Below, piece by piece: positions 7,940-16,464 of a DNA stretch of 64,000 bases (position 1 is its first letter; every line of letters starts with the position of its first letter). Position numbers and translations under genes: made by a program. This stretch comes from Acaudatibacter sp050729515 (GTDB taxonomy: Bacteria; Pseudomonadota; Alphaproteobacteria; Caulobacterales; Caulobacteraceae). The stretch lies in the NCBI GenBank assembly GCA_050729515.1, contig JBOHLG010000017.1:1-64000 (forward strand). The letters are read 5' to 3'. The notes beneath the pieces are model-generated. The model ran no database searches. It was given only the letters and a program-made list of their open reading frames with translations, and was not told the origin of the DNA.

Positions 7940-8977
7940 TTGCGGACCGCTCCTCGCCTGATCCGGTCCCTTCTTCTCGCCCTGGCTGCGGCGCTCGCCT
8001 TTTCCGGCGCTGGGCGGGCTCAGAACGCCTTCGATGGTTCGCGCTCAGGCCGGATCGTGCGCCTCCCCGACGGGCGTCGAATGAACTTCCGTTGCGAGGG
8101 AGTCGGCTCGCCGACCGTCATCCTGGAAGGCGGCTATGAGGCGACCTCGCTGGGGTGGACGGGCGTCGCCCGCCTGGTGGCGAGGAACACACGCGTCTGC
8201 GCCTACGACCGGGCCGGGGCGGGCTTCAGTGATCCGGGCCCCCTCCCCCGCGACGGGGCGGCGATCGCCCGCGACCTCGACGAGGCGCTGCGGGCAGGGA
8301 GGATCGCGGGCCCCTATGTGCTCGTCGGCCATTCGGCGGGAGGTCTCTACGTGCGGCTCTTCGCCGAGCGCCATCCCCACGACGTGGCCGGAATGGTGCT
8401 GGTCGAGCCCTCGGTCCCGTTTCAGCCCGAGCGATTTTCCGAGCTCTTCGGCCCAGGCGCGGGGAGCGTCGCCTCGCTGATCGAGGAGGCGCAAGGCTGC
8501 CTTGCGGCGGCAAAGCGGGGCGCCCTGCCCTCCTCCGATCCCGCTCTGGCCTCCTGCGCGCCCAAGCCTTCGGCGAGCGAGGCGCCGGGCCAGGCGCGCG
8601 AGGATGAGCGTCAGAACATCCGCGCGTCCACCTGGCGCGCCCGCCTTTCGGAGATCGAGACCCTCTTCACCTCCACCTCGGCCGAGGTCGAGGAAGGACC
8701 GCGCTCGCTTGGCGCCATGCCCCTCATCGTCCTCACCGCGGGCGAGGCCTTCGCCAATGTTCCCGAGCCGGTCCGGGGCGAGGTCCGCGCCGCCTGGATC
8801 AGCTTCCATCGCCAGATCGCCGCTCTGTCCTCCCGCGGCCGCGAGGAGGTCGTCCCGGGGGCGACCCACATGATGATCATCGATCATCCCGCGGCCGTGG
8901 CTTCGGCGGTCGAGCAGGTGGTCGATCAGGCGAGGGCGTTCAGCTCGGCTGGAGCATCGAGGCCGCGCCCCAGATGA
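7940..8977 (+). CDS. Secreted alpha/beta hydrolase
   Basis: 345 residues from TTG 7940. A signal peptide (LLLALAAALAFSGAGRAQ, cleavage near 28) is followed by an alpha/beta-hydrolase fold. The oxyanion region is VILEGGYE. The conserved CAYDRAGAGFS strand and the nucleophile elbow GHSAGG follow, and the catalytic His is in GATHMMIIDHP. An Asp or Glu acid is likely in the LTAGEAF region. A helical lid (about 160-235) is enriched in Ala/Arg. The substrate is unknown. No strong ribosome site is visible before the TTG. Its 3' end overlaps the convergent small membrane protein gene by 38 bases. Confidence 0.78.
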   Translation: MRTAPRLIRSLLLALAAALAFSGAGRAQNAFDGSRSGRIVRLPDGRRMNFRCEGVGSPTVILEGGYEATSLGWTGVARLVARNTRVCAYDRAGAGFSDPGPLPRDGAAIARDLDEALRAGRIAGPYVLVGHSAGGLYVRLFAERHPHDVAGMVLVEPSVPFQPERFSELFGPGAGSVASLIEEAQGCLAAAKRGALPSSDPALASCAPKPSASEAPGQAREDERQNIRASTWRARLSEIETLFTSTSAEVEEGPRSLGAMPLIVLTAGEAFANVPEPVRGEVRAAWISFHRQIAALSSRGREEVVPGATHMMIIDHPAAVASAVEQVVDQARAFSSAGASRPRPR

Positions 8978-9248
8978 TCAGGCCCCAAAGGGCCAACGAG
9001 CAGGCGCCGCAGACAAGGATGGTCACGCCATGGGGCCAGCGCTCGGCTCCCTCGCCGCCGCGCTCCTCCCAGCCTTCGGCGAGAAGCTCCTGAAGCGAAA
9101 GGATGGGCGGCGGCGCCGCCTCGACCAACGATTCCGGAACCTCTAGCGGCGTCGGCGCAAGGTCGACTCCCCCGCGCTCCTCGAAGGCGGGCTCGTCGAC
9201 CTCGGGGGCCTGCATCTCTTTGGCGGCCAGGCGCTGGCTCTTGGGCAT
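8940..9248 (-). CDS. Small membrane protein of unknown function
   Basis: 102 residues starting at ATG 9248. The first 70 residues are acidic and rich in Pro, Glu and Ala (probably disordered). One hydrophobic segment near the C-terminus (about 76-98, VTILVCGACSLALWGLIIWGA) would anchor it in the inner membrane with the N-terminus in the cytoplasm. I do not recognise the family. It lies upstream of, but on the same strand as, nothing obvious: the sugar transferase gene is 104 bases to the right and would be transcribed toward it. It may share that transcript. Confidence 0.5.
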   Translation of the reverse strand: MPKSQRLAAKEMQAPEVDEPAFEERGGVDLAPTPLEVPESLVEAAPPPILSLQELLAEGWEERGGEGAERWPHGVTILVCGACSLALWGLIIWGAASMLQPS

Positions 9249-9352
9249 CGTTGGGCTCTCGCTACGGGCTCGAAGCTAGGCGCCCGCAGTTGGAGATTCG
9301 TTAAGTCGCGAGCCGATTCGCCGGATTTGACAAGGCGCGGGAACGCCGCGCG

Positions 9353-10015
9353 CTAGTAGGCGGAGGGGTGGAAGGCGACCACCGAGAGAGTCTTGAGGAG
9401 AATCTTGAGGTCGAGCACGTTGGACCAGTTGCGGATATATTCCACATCCTTGTCCACCCGCGCCGCCATGGCCCGCACTTCGGCCGTCTCGCCGCGAAGG
9501 CCGGAGACCTGGGCGAGGCCGGTGATCCCAGGCTTGGTCCTGAACCGCTCGTCATAGGCCGAGACGGAGGCGCCGTAATACTGGTCGTGAGCGAGCGCGT
9601 GCGGGCGGGGGCCGACCAGCGACATCTCGCCCTTCAGAACATTGATGAGATTGGGAAACTCATCGATGCTCGCGCGCCGGAGCATCGATCCGACCCGGGT
9701 GATCCGGCGATCGTGACGCGCCGCCTGCACGACCTTCGAGCCGTCCTCGAACACCCTCATGGTGCGGAACTTGTAGATCTGGAAGGGCCGGCCATCCTTT
9801 CCGGTCCGTCTCTGGCGGAAGATCACCGGTCCTGGGCTCTCAATCCAGATGCAGAAAGCCACGACGAGAAGGAACGGCGCCATGAGCAGCAGGCCGGCCA
9901 GCGCGCCAACGATGTCCACCAGGCGCTTGAGGCGCGCATGGCGGAGGCGTTGAGCGCCCAGCTCCAGTCCGACATCCGGCGCCGGCAGGAATTCGTTTGC
10001 GACGTCTCGTGGCAT
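9353..10015 (-). CDS. Polyprenyl-phosphate sugar-1-phosphate transferase (initiating glycosyltransferase)
   Basis: Minimal-type bacterial sugar transferase (220 residues), which moves a hexose-1-phosphate from a nucleotide sugar to undecaprenyl phosphate to start polysaccharide repeat-unit assembly. A re-entrant membrane helix at about 31-56 (VDIVGALAGLLLMAPFLLVV) leads into the catalytic domain, with PVIFRQRRTGKDG, FQIYKFRTM, SIDEFPNLINVLKGEMSLVGPRP and KPGITGLAQVSG. The large N-terminal membrane domain of WcaJ-type enzymes is absent, so it resembles PglC/PssY/HfsE-like forms. It fits the BY-kinase and rfb genes as the first enzyme of the same surface polysaccharide. Confidence 0.92.
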   Translation of the reverse strand: MPRDVANEFLPAPDVGLELGAQRLRHARLKRLVDIVGALAGLLLMAPFLLVVAFCIWIESPGPVIFRQRRTGKDGRPFQIYKFRTMRVFEDGSKVVQAARHDRRITRVGSMLRRASIDEFPNLINVLKGEMSLVGPRPHALAHDQYYGASVSAYDERFRTKPGITGLAQVSGLRGETAEVRAMAARVDKDVEYIRNWSNVLDLKILLKTLSVVAFHPSAY

Positions 10016-10470
10016 CCTGTTACGCGAAGTCTACAGCCCTATCGATCTAAGCGCCCCGATTGCGCTGTTTGAAAGCGGATTCACCCAACGGGCGAGTAAC
10101 GCCGTCGGTAAACTCGCGTCCTGCTCTCGGGTTCGCCCACCTCGTTCACAAAGTTCATTTTCTGACCGCGGAAGTCGCCGCGCCGATGCCCACGTGACGC
10201 CGGATGCCGGCTCGGATCAACCAGACCGCACTTAGGATAAACCAATCGTGAAGCTTAACCCAGCCTTAACCAAACGCGGCCGACAAGGCGTGCGTCTTCC
10301 TTCTCGAGGACGCCCAAATCATCCAGCCTCCCGCGCCCGGCCCCCCATCCGCCGGGCGCTTTTTTTTGCGGATCTGAGGGCGCGCGGGGCCTTTCCGGCG
10401 CCGAGCTTGCACGGGCCCCCTCCCCGAGGGTAAGAGCGCGCTCCGCTCCGCCGCCATGCAAGGGCCCTGT
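10016..10470. other. Intergenic region with a possible small RNA
   Basis: 455 bases without a credible protein gene. The left half should hold the promoter of the leftward sugar transferase. The right half has, on the plus strand, hairpin GCGTCTTC (10292-10299) with GAGGACGC (10306-10313), then a strong terminator at 10333-10367. No coding gene lies upstream of that terminator on the plus strand, so an RNA gene is possible. Confidence 0.45.
10333..10367 (+). terminator. Rho-independent terminator without an obvious gene
   Basis: Perfect stem GCGCCCGG (10333-10340) and CCGGGCGC (10352-10359), loop of 11 bases, followed directly by eight T (10360-10367). It is oriented to stop plus-strand transcription that starts somewhere in 10016-10330. 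Confidence 0.75.
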
Positions 10471-10546
10471 TCCTCGGTAGCTCAGTTGGTAGAGCAGCCG
10501 GCTGTTAACCGGCGGGTCGCAGGTTCGAGTCCTGCCCGGGGAGCCA
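10471..10546 (+). tRNA. tRNA-Asn (anticodon GTT)
   Basis: Cloverleaf read directly. The acceptor stem is TCCTCGG with CCGGGGA and discriminator G, and CCA is encoded (10544-10546). The D arm begins GCTCAGTTGGTAGAGC. The anticodon stem is GCCGG/CCGGC with loop CTGTTAA, anticodon GTT at 10504-10506. The T arm is GCAGG-TTCGAGT-CCTGC. Its length is 76 with CCA. Confidence 0.97.
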
Positions 10547-10625
10547 TTCCGAGTATCATTGTTCTTCGCCGCGCGAGAGCTGTATGGGATGGCCTTCCGC
10601 GTCGAGCGGCGGAGGGACGAAGGCC

Positions 10626-11048
10626 ATGGCCCACCAAGGAGCATGCTTCTGCGGAGCGGTCCGCATCGAGGCCCAGGGCGCCCCCCAGGCGATGGGCTAC
10701 TGCCATTGCCGCTCCTGCCGCTCGTGGTCGGGCGGACCGGTGAACGCCTTCAGCCTGTGGCGGCCGGAAGACGTGCGGGTGACCGCCGGGGCAGAGAACC
10801 TCGCCGCCTTCACCAAGACGGCGATGAGCGAGCGCCAATACTGCGCCATCTGCGGCGGTCATGTGATGACTAGGCATCCCAGCCTGGGGCTCGTCGATGT
10901 GTTCGCCGCCACCATCCCGGACCTGCAGTTTAAGCCAGCGGTGCACGTCAACTACGCCGAGACGGTGCTGCCGATCCGGGACGGCTTGCCCAAGCTTCGC
11001 GATTTTCCCAAGGAATTCGGCGGCTCAGGCGAGGTGGTCGCCGAGTAG
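10626..11048 (+). CDS. GFA-family (glutathione-dependent formaldehyde-activating-like) zinc protein
   Basis: 140 residues from ATG 10626, which has GGAGGGACGAAGG just upstream; an in-frame TTG at 10584 is less likely because it begins inside tRNA-proximal sequence with low-complexity codons. Cysteine ligands of the GFA fold are visible: GACFCGAVR, YCHCRSCRSWSG and YCAICGGHV. Members bind structural and catalytic zinc; most are of unknown substrate, and a formaldehyde role should not be assumed. It ends overlapping the convergent MFS gene by 24 bases. Confidence 0.87.
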   Translation: MAHQGACFCGAVRIEAQGAPQAMGYCHCRSCRSWSGGPVNAFSLWRPEDVRVTAGAENLAAFTKTAMSERQYCAICGGHVMTRHPSLGLVDVFAATIPDLQFKPAVHVNYAETVLPIRDGLPKLRDFPKEFGGSGEVVAE

Positions 11049-12470
11049 GCCGGCCCGGCCGACGGGACCGTCCGCCGCGGCCAGGCGATCCGGCTCGCCC
11101 AGAGCCGCGCCCCTCCGCTCCCTCCCGAGCAGGGTGAAAAGGACGATGGCGATCGCCGCGGCTCCGGTCGCGACCGCCAGGGCGAGGCTCCAGTCTCCGC
11201 CCCTCGCCTCGGCGAGCCGCGCCTGCCAGACCGCGCAACCCGAGGCGAGGAGATTGCCCAACTGATAGACATACCCCGGAAACGCCCCGCGCGACGCGGG
11301 AGGCGAGAGCTCGTTCAGGTGCGCCGGAACGACGCCCCAGGCCCCCTGCACCATCGCCTGCATGAAAAAGGCGCCGGCGGCGAGCATGGCGAGGCTTGGA
11401 GAAAAGGCCCAGAGGGGGATGAGGACGAGCGAGGCGACCGCCGCAGTGATGATCGCGACCTTGCGGCCCGCGCGCTCCGACCAGGCCCCAAACGCCAGCC
11501 CTCCCGCGATGGCCCCGAAGTTCATCAGTATGGCCAGGGCCCCGACCACATGGGTCGAGAGGTGGCGTCCCCGCTGCAGGAAGGTCGGATAGAGATCCTG
11601 CGAACCGTGACTGAAGAGATTGAAGGCGGCCATCAAGGCGGCGGCCCATAGGGCGGTGCGCCAGTTTGCGCGGAAGATGAGGAGAAGGCCGATGAGCGCC
11701 ACGGGGGCGTCGATGAGGTAGATCCACCACAGCGCGCCCGCGCCGTTCGCCCCGATCACCGCCGGGGCGATGGCGAGCAGAAGTCCGCCCAGCGTCAGTG
11801 CGGCGAGGGGCGCCGAACGCGCCGTCCAGCGCGACGGGGCTTGAGGCGTCTTTCTCGCCGCCCTGAGCTTCTCGAAGGCTGGGGATTCCGCAACCCCGCC
11901 GCGCAGCAGAAGTATGATGAGGGCCGGAGCGACGCCGACCATGAACATGCCGCGCCAGCCGATCTTGTCGAACAGGAAGTAATAGATCACCGCGGCCAGC
12001 AAGTATCCCAGGGCGTATCCTTGCTGCAGCAGACCGGAGATGAAGCCTCGCGCCCTTGGCGGGACCGACTCCATGGCGAGGGACGCGCCTACCCCCCATT
12101 CCCCGCCCATCGCGAAGCCGAAGGCGGCGCGGAGGATAAGAAGGGCGCCGAGGCTCGGGGCGAAGGCGGAGGCGAACTCGATCACCGAATAGGCGAGGAT
12201 GTCGGCCACCAGCACCGGTCGCCGGCCGAACCGGTCGGCGAGCATGCCGAACGCCAGGGCCCCGAACGGCCGCGCCGCCAGGGTGAGCACGCTCGCCGCA
12301 GCGACCTTGGCGATGTCGGCATGGAATTCCTTGGCGATGGCGCTGAACATGAACACCATCAGGAGGAAGTCGAAGGCGTCCAGCGTCCAGCCCAGGACGG
12401 CGGCCAGAACCGCATTCCACGCCCTTCGGTCCATTCCGCGAAGGGAAGAAATCGACGCCATCTCCGCCAC
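11025..12470 (-). CDS. MFS transporter, probable SHS-type carboxylate:H+ symporter
   Basis: 481 residues with twelve predicted membrane segments. The MFS signature between TM2 and TM3 is GMLADRFGRRPVL, and FGFAMGGEWGVGASL lies in TM4-5. The pattern TLDAFDFLLMVFMFSAIAKEF at the N-terminus and ESPAFE in the central loop is typical of sialate/lactate-type (SHS) carriers such as JEN1-like and NanT-like proteins. A monocarboxylate or organic-acid substrate is a reasonable inference, not shown. Start ATG 12470 or Met13 cannot be separated by sequence alone. It is convergent with the GFA gene (24-base overlap). Confidence 0.85.
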   Translation of the reverse strand: MAEMASISSLRGMDRRAWNAVLAAVLGWTLDAFDFLLMVFMFSAIAKEFHADIAKVAAASVLTLAARPFGALAFGMLADRFGRRPVLVADILAYSVIEFASAFAPSLGALLILRAAFGFAMGGEWGVGASLAMESVPPRARGFISGLLQQGYALGYLLAAVIYYFLFDKIGWRGMFMVGVAPALIILLLRGGVAESPAFEKLRAARKTPQAPSRWTARSAPLAALTLGGLLLAIAPAVIGANGAGALWWIYLIDAPVALIGLLLIFRANWRTALWAAALMAAFNLFSHGSQDLYPTFLQRGRHLSTHVVGALAILMNFGAIAGGLAFGAWSERAGRKVAIITAAVASLVLIPLWAFSPSLAMLAAGAFFMQAMVQGAWGVVPAHLNELSPPASRGAFPGYVYQLGNLLASGCAVWQARLAEARGGDWSLALAVATGAAAIAIVLFTLLGRERRGAALGEPDRLAAADGPVGRAGLLGDHLA

Positions 12471-12537
12471 CCCGAAGGAGCCTCACCAGCGCGGATTAGG
12501 CGCCGCCCATCGCAAGAGGCAAGCCGCCGCCGAGGAA

Positions 12538-13050
12538 CTACTTGCCGCCAGCGGCGAGCGCTTGAGCCATGTGGAGATGCTTCTCGAGAGTCGGAAGCGA
12601 GCCTTGGGCGAGGTTGGCGAGCGTCCCGTCGGGGCTCTTGGTCTCCTTCCTGAAGACGGCGATGGCCTTCTCGTGGTCGTTGATCATGTAGCGGGCGAAT
12701 TCACGATCGAAGGCGGCGCCGGAAAGGCCGTCCAGCTTGTTGCGCTCGGCCATCGCTTTGGGCGTCGCGGCGGTCGGCGGACTCATGCCCAGAGTGCGCG
12801 CATCGCCCGCCGCCTCGTTTCTGGCCTGGGTATGATCGGCGACGAGGGTCCGGCCGAACTGGCGCGCCTGATTGGTCGCCCCCTTCCGCTCGGCGATCTT
12901 GCCCAGCATGATCTCGGAGTTGTCGCCCTTGATGGCGTTGGAGAGGAAGACCCGGCCTGCGGATGAGATCGACGGCGGTGCGGCGAGAAGGCTCGAGGCG
13001 GCGGACGCCAGGACGAGGGCCCCGGCGGCCCCGAGAAGGGTGGATTTCAT
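12538..13050 (-). CDS. DUF4142 secreted protein
   Basis: 170 residues from ATG 13050, with GGAG 8 bases upstream; the longer open frame above it is arginine-rich noise. A signal peptide (MKSTLLGAAGALVLASAASSLLAA) precedes a four-helix DUF4142 domain with FLSNAIKGDNSEIMLGKIAERKG, the QFGRTLVADHTQ motif, and MINDHEKAIAVFRKE. Members are periplasmic or outer-membrane-associated ferritin-like helical bundles of unknown role, often stress-related. No catalytic residues can be named. It lies between the MFS and YjbQ genes in the same orientation but with its own ribosome site. Confidence 0.85.
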   Translation of the reverse strand: MKSTLLGAAGALVLASAASSLLAAPPSISSAGRVFLSNAIKGDNSEIMLGKIAERKGATNQARQFGRTLVADHTQARNEAAGDARTLGMSPPTAATPKAMAERNKLDGLSGAAFDREFARYMINDHEKAIAVFRKETKSPDGTLANLAQGSLPTLEKHLHMAQALAAGGK

Positions 13051-13124
13051 GGGATGGCTCCGGTGATGAAGGGTGCGCCTCCAAACCGCTGCCGCGCGCT
13101 GCCGGTTCCGTGAGCCAGGACGCC

Positions 13125-13547
13125 TCACGCGCCGATCAGGGTGAGGAGGATCTCCCGCCTGTGCGGCGCGCGCCGGTGCTCGAAGAGGAAGACCCCCTGC
13201 CACACGCCCAAGGCCAGTTCGCCTCCGAGGAGCGGGATAGAAGTCGAGACGCCGAGCAGCGCGGTCCGGATGTGTGAGGGCATGTCGTCGGGGCCCTCAT
13301 CGTTGTGGGAATAGAGCGCGCGATCCTCCAGGACGAGGCGGGCGAAGAACGCCTCCAGGTCGGCCCTGACCGCCGGCGCGGCGTTCTCGCCGATGAGCAG
13401 GGAGGCCGAGGTGTGGCGACAGTAGAGGGTGAGGAGCCCCTCCTCCATGGCCTGGCGGCGTGTCCACTGCTTGATCTCGTCGGTGATCTCCACGAGACTC
13501 TGCCCCGGCGTGGTGATCTCCAGGCGGCCATGCGCCGCTCGCAGCAT
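13125..13547 (-). CDS. YjbQ/UPF0047 family protein (secondary thiamine-phosphate synthase-like)
   Basis: 140 residues, complete. Conserved family blocks are CRHTSASLLIGENA (about 43-56), HNDEGPDDMPSHIRTALLG (about 81-99) and LALGVWQGVFLFEHR (about 111-125). The E. coli homologue has weak thiamine-phosphate synthase activity in vitro; the physiological function remains unclear. It is 10 bases downstream of the VOC gene at 13558-13998 and shares its strand, so they are probably co-transcribed. Confidence 0.9.
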   Translation of the reverse strand: MLRAAHGRLEITTPGQSLVEITDEIKQWTRRQAMEEGLLTLYCRHTSASLLIGENAAPAVRADLEAFFARLVLEDRALYSHNDEGPDDMPSHIRTALLGVSTSIPLLGGELALGVWQGVFLFEHRRAPHRREILLTLIGA

Positions 13548-13557
13548 GACGCGAGCC

Positions 13558-13998
13558 TCACCAGCTCCCGACGTTCTCCATGGATCTCCACGGCTCGGCG
13601 GCCGTCAGCGCCGCCCCTTTCTGGAGAAGCTCGATGGAGATTCCGTCCGGGGAACGGACGAACGCCATCCGTCCGTCCCTTGGCGGCCGGTTGATCACCA
13701 CCCCGGCGTCCCGAAGCCGGGCGCAGGTCGCATAGATGTCGTCGACCTGATAGGCGAGGTGGCCGAAGTTCCGGCTCCCGGAATAGGTCTCCGGATCCCA
13801 ATTGTAGGTGAGCTCGACCGCCGGCGCGCGGTGGGACTCGACCGCCTTGGCGTCCTCAGGCGCAGCCAGGAACACCAAGGTGAAGCGCCCGGCGGGATTA
13901 TCGTGCCGGGAGACTTCGACCAGGCCGAGCTTGGCGCAATAGAAGTCGAGCGCCGCGTCCAGATCGGAAACGCGGACCATGGTGTGCAGGTATCTCAT
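13558..13998 (-). CDS. VOC/glyoxalase I family protein (GloA-like)
   Basis: 146 residues. The N-terminus LHTMVRVSDLDAALDFYCAKLGL is the GloA pattern with the first metal-ligand His5. ELTYNWDPETYSG, FGHLAYQVDDI (second His) and GISIELLQKG (Glu) complete the expected ligands. It probably isomerises the hemithioacetal of glutathione and methylglyoxal or a related adduct. A C-terminal extension after KGAALT is unusual but short. It is upstream of YjbQ and about 100 bases downstream of the Gly/Trp-rich gene. Confidence 0.85.
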   Translation of the reverse strand: MRYLHTMVRVSDLDAALDFYCAKLGLVEVSRHDNPAGRFTLVFLAAPEDAKAVESHRAPAVELTYNWDPETYSGSRNFGHLAYQVDDIYATCARLRDAGVVINRPPRDGRMAFVRSPDGISIELLQKGAALTAAEPWRSMENVGSW

Positions 13999-14040
13999 GC
14001 CTCTCCTCTCCCCTCGGCGGTCGGAGACGGAAGGCGTCCC

Positions 14041-14076
14041 CGCGAATCCTGGACGGTTTGACCGTCCAGGATCGCG
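14041..14076. repeat. Long perfect hairpin between two genes
   Basis: CGCG, one bulged A, then ATCCTGGACGGT (14046-14057), loop TTG, ACCGTCCAGGAT (14061-14072), CGCG (14073-14076). The stem is 16 bp with one bulge. It follows the stop of the Gly/Trp-rich gene on the minus strand, so it could end that transcript or shield its 3' end. No T-run is present. Confidence 0.7.
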
Positions 14077-14098
14077 AAGTCCAGGCCGCTCCTAACGA

Positions 14099-14536
14099 CT
14101 AGTGACCGTAGTCGTGGCGATAGCCGTGGCCGTGGCCGTGACCTCTGTCGCCATTCCAGTGGCCGCGTCCCGGGGCGCCATTCCAATGGCGGTTGCCGCC
14201 TTCGCGCCAGGCATGGCCGTTCCAGGCGCCGCCATGCCAGCCGTTCCAGCCGCGGTGGCCGTGCCAGCCGCGCCATCCCCACGGACCGCCCCAGCCCAGG
14301 CCGCGCCGCCAGGCGTAGCCGCACCAATAGAAGCCGGGCCCACGCCAGCCGTAGTCGTACCAGCAGTAATTTCGACCGCCGAAGAGGAAGAACTGGACCT
14401 GCTCGAGGGCCGGCGCCTCAGAGGCCCGGTCGACGCCGAAGATCGCCTGGGGCGAGGTCTGGGCGCTCGCGCCTCCGGCGGCGCTGAGGGCTATCAGCGA
14501 GGTCGCCGCGGCGAGCGAAATCAAGACTTTACGCAT
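14099..14536 (-). CDS. Secreted Gly/Trp/His-rich protein
   Basis: 145 residues from ATG 14536 (AAGGAG 7 bases upstream). A signal peptide (RKVLISLAAATSLIALSAAGGASAQ) is followed by a short linker, then FFLFGGRNYCWYDYGWRGPGFYWCGYAWRRG with two cysteines. A tail made of Gly, Trp, His, Asn and Arg follows (GWRGWHGHRGWNGWHGGAWNG and similar). Alphaproteobacteria carry many such small secreted proteins with no assigned role; metal binding through the His-rich tail or cell-surface association is possible. I do not give a function. Confidence 0.75.
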   Translation of the reverse strand: MRKVLISLAAATSLIALSAAGGASAQTSPQAIFGVDRASEAPALEQVQFFLFGGRNYCWYDYGWRGPGFYWCGYAWRRGLGWGGPWGWRGWHGHRGWNGWHGGAWNGHAWREGGNRHWNGAPGRGHWNGDRGHGHGHGYRHDYGH

Positions 14537-14559
14537 TCCACACTCCTTTTCACCGCTTC

Positions 14560-16464
14560 TCATCGGGAAGCGATTGGATTATCCCTTGCTCCAGCTAACG
14601 CCGGGTCGGGCGATCGGTTCTCCTCCCCCTTGGCGCCTCCCTCACGCGTCTGGCGCCGCCACAGAGCCGCATATTCGCCTCTCTCCGCCAGGAGGAGCTC
14701 ATGGTTCCCTCGCTCGACGATGCGGCCGCGCCTGATCACGAGGATCTCATCGGCGTCCACGATGGTCGAGAGGCGATGGGCGACGACCAGCGTCGTGCGC
14801 CCCGTCCTGACCTTGCGCAAGGTGGCCTGGATGGCCGCTTCGGTGGGTCCATCGAGCGCGCTCGTCGCCTCGTCCAGGATGAGGAGCCGGGGTCCGGCGA
14901 GGAGGGCCCGGGCCAGACCCACCCTCTGACGTTCGCCTCCGGAGAGCTTGAGGCCGCGCTCGCCGACCCGCGTCTCCAGCCCCTCGGGAAGAGCGCGGAT
15001 GAAGCCTGCGAGCTCGGCCGCCTCGACCGCGGCCCAGAGCCGCTCCTCGCCGGCGTCCGGATCGGAAAAGGCGATGTTGGTCGCAAGGCTGGCGTTGAAG
15101 AGGGCGACCTCCTGGGGAACCAGGGCGATCACCGCCCGGAGGGAGGCCTCGCGCGCCTCCTTGAGGTCGACGCCATCGATCAGCACACGCCCGGCCGATG
15201 GATCCAGAAGCCGCAGCGCCAGGCGCACGATGGTGGTCTTGCCGGCCCCCGATGGGCCCACTAGAGCCGTCGTCTTGCCAGGCTCGATCTCGAAGTCGAT
15301 ATCCTCGAGGCCGGCCGACCGCGCGCGGTGGCGAAAAGAGACGCCTTCGAAGGAGAGCCGGGCGCCTTGGCTGCTGGCGGCGGGAAGCTCGCGCGCCTGC
15401 GGCGCTTCGACGATCTCCGGGGCGATGGCCATCAGAGCGAGCATCTGTTCCATGTCGACGAAGGCTTGGCGGATCAGCCGGTAGTTGGTTCCCAGGGTGA
15501 AGAGCGGGGCATAGACGGTCTGCAGGATGAGGATGCAGGCGGTGATCCCTCCCAGCGTCATCCTTCCTGACAGCACCTCGAGTCCGGCGATGAGGGTGGT
15601 GGCCGCCAGGCCCAGGCTCAGGACCACCGCCTGCACGCCGTTCAACGTCTGCAGGGAAGTGTTGGCCTTCACCGCCGCCTCGACGTAGCTCGACATTGCG
15701 CCGCGGTAGTCGTCGACCACCCGCGCCTCCGAGCCGAAGGCCTTGATGGTCTCGAAGTTGAGGAAGGCGTCGACGGCCAGGGAGGCGGCTTCGGAATCGG
15801 CCGTGTTGAGGGCCCGTCGATGGCGCATGCGCCAGTTCGAGATGCCGAAGGTGAAGGCGATGTAGACCGCGATGGTGGCGACCGCCACCGCCGCCAGGCG
15901 CCAATTGAAACGCGAACTGAGGATGAAGGCGGCCATGGCCAGCTCGAGCGCCGTCGGGCCGAGGTTGAAAACCACGCTGCGCAGGAGGAAATCGGTGGAG
16001 TTGGCCCCGCGCTCGATGATCCGCGAAAGGCCGCCCGACTGCTTGCCTTGATGGAAGTCTAAGGAGAGCCTCAGGGAGTGGGCGAAGGTCTCCACCGCCG
16101 ACTGGGCGAGCGCAGTCTGGGAGACCGGGGTGAAGATCGCGTCGCGGATGTAGGGCGCGACATTGGAGAGAAACCGCAGGGCGACCCACCCGATCACAAA
16201 GCCGGCGAAGGCGGTGAAGACGGCGCTGAGATCGTGACGTCCGTGATTGAGCCGGTCGATGCCGTGGGAGATGAGGAGCGGACCCACCACGCCGGTCCAT
16301 TTGCCAAGAATGACCAGGACGAGGGCGACTCCGAGGCGGCTCTTGAGGCCCCTCGCCCTGGAGCGGGCGACCAGGCGCGCGAGGTCGGCCATCGAGGTCC
16401 AGAAATTGAACTTCGGGGCGGCGAGCAACGGCCCAACGCCGCGGCCCGCGAGGTGCGGGTTCAT
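14560..16464 (-). CDS. ABC exporter, Atm1/heavy-metal-type (membrane + ATPase fused)
   Basis: 634 residues from ATG 16464; the frame continues upstream but that part overlaps the lipoprotein gene. Six membrane helices (about 40-340) include FNLGPTALELAMAAFILSSRFNW and LNFETIKAFGSEARVVDDY, the hallmark of the Atm1/ABCB7 half-transporter group. The ATPase has Walker A GPSGAGKTT, LVPQEVALFNASLATNI, signature LSGGERQR, Walker B LLILDEATSALD and the H-loop VAHRLST. In alphaproteobacteria these export glutathione-linked metal or sulfur species. Its start overlaps the stop of the lipoprotein by 4 bases (ATGA), so the two are translated together. Confidence 0.9.
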   Translation of the reverse strand: MNPHLAGRGVGPLLAAPKFNFWTSMADLARLVARSRARGLKSRLGVALVLVILGKWTGVVGPLLISHGIDRLNHGRHDLSAVFTAFAGFVIGWVALRFLSNVAPYIRDAIFTPVSQTALAQSAVETFAHSLRLSLDFHQGKQSGGLSRIIERGANSTDFLLRSVVFNLGPTALELAMAAFILSSRFNWRLAAVAVATIAVYIAFTFGISNWRMRHRRALNTADSEAASLAVDAFLNFETIKAFGSEARVVDDYRGAMSSYVEAAVKANTSLQTLNGVQAVVLSLGLAATTLIAGLEVLSGRMTLGGITACILILQTVYAPLFTLGTNYRLIRQAFVDMEQMLALMAIAPEIVEAPQARELPAASSQGARLSFEGVSFRHRARSAGLEDIDFEIEPGKTTALVGPSGAGKTTIVRLALRLLDPSAGRVLIDGVDLKEAREASLRAVIALVPQEVALFNASLATNIAFSDPDAGEERLWAAVEAAELAGFIRALPEGLETRVGERGLKLSGGERQRVGLARALLAGPRLLILDEATSALDGPTEAAIQATLRKVRTGRTTLVVAHRLSTIVDADEILVIRRGRIVERGNHELLLAERGEYAALWRRQTREGGAKGEENRSPDPALAGARDNPIASR

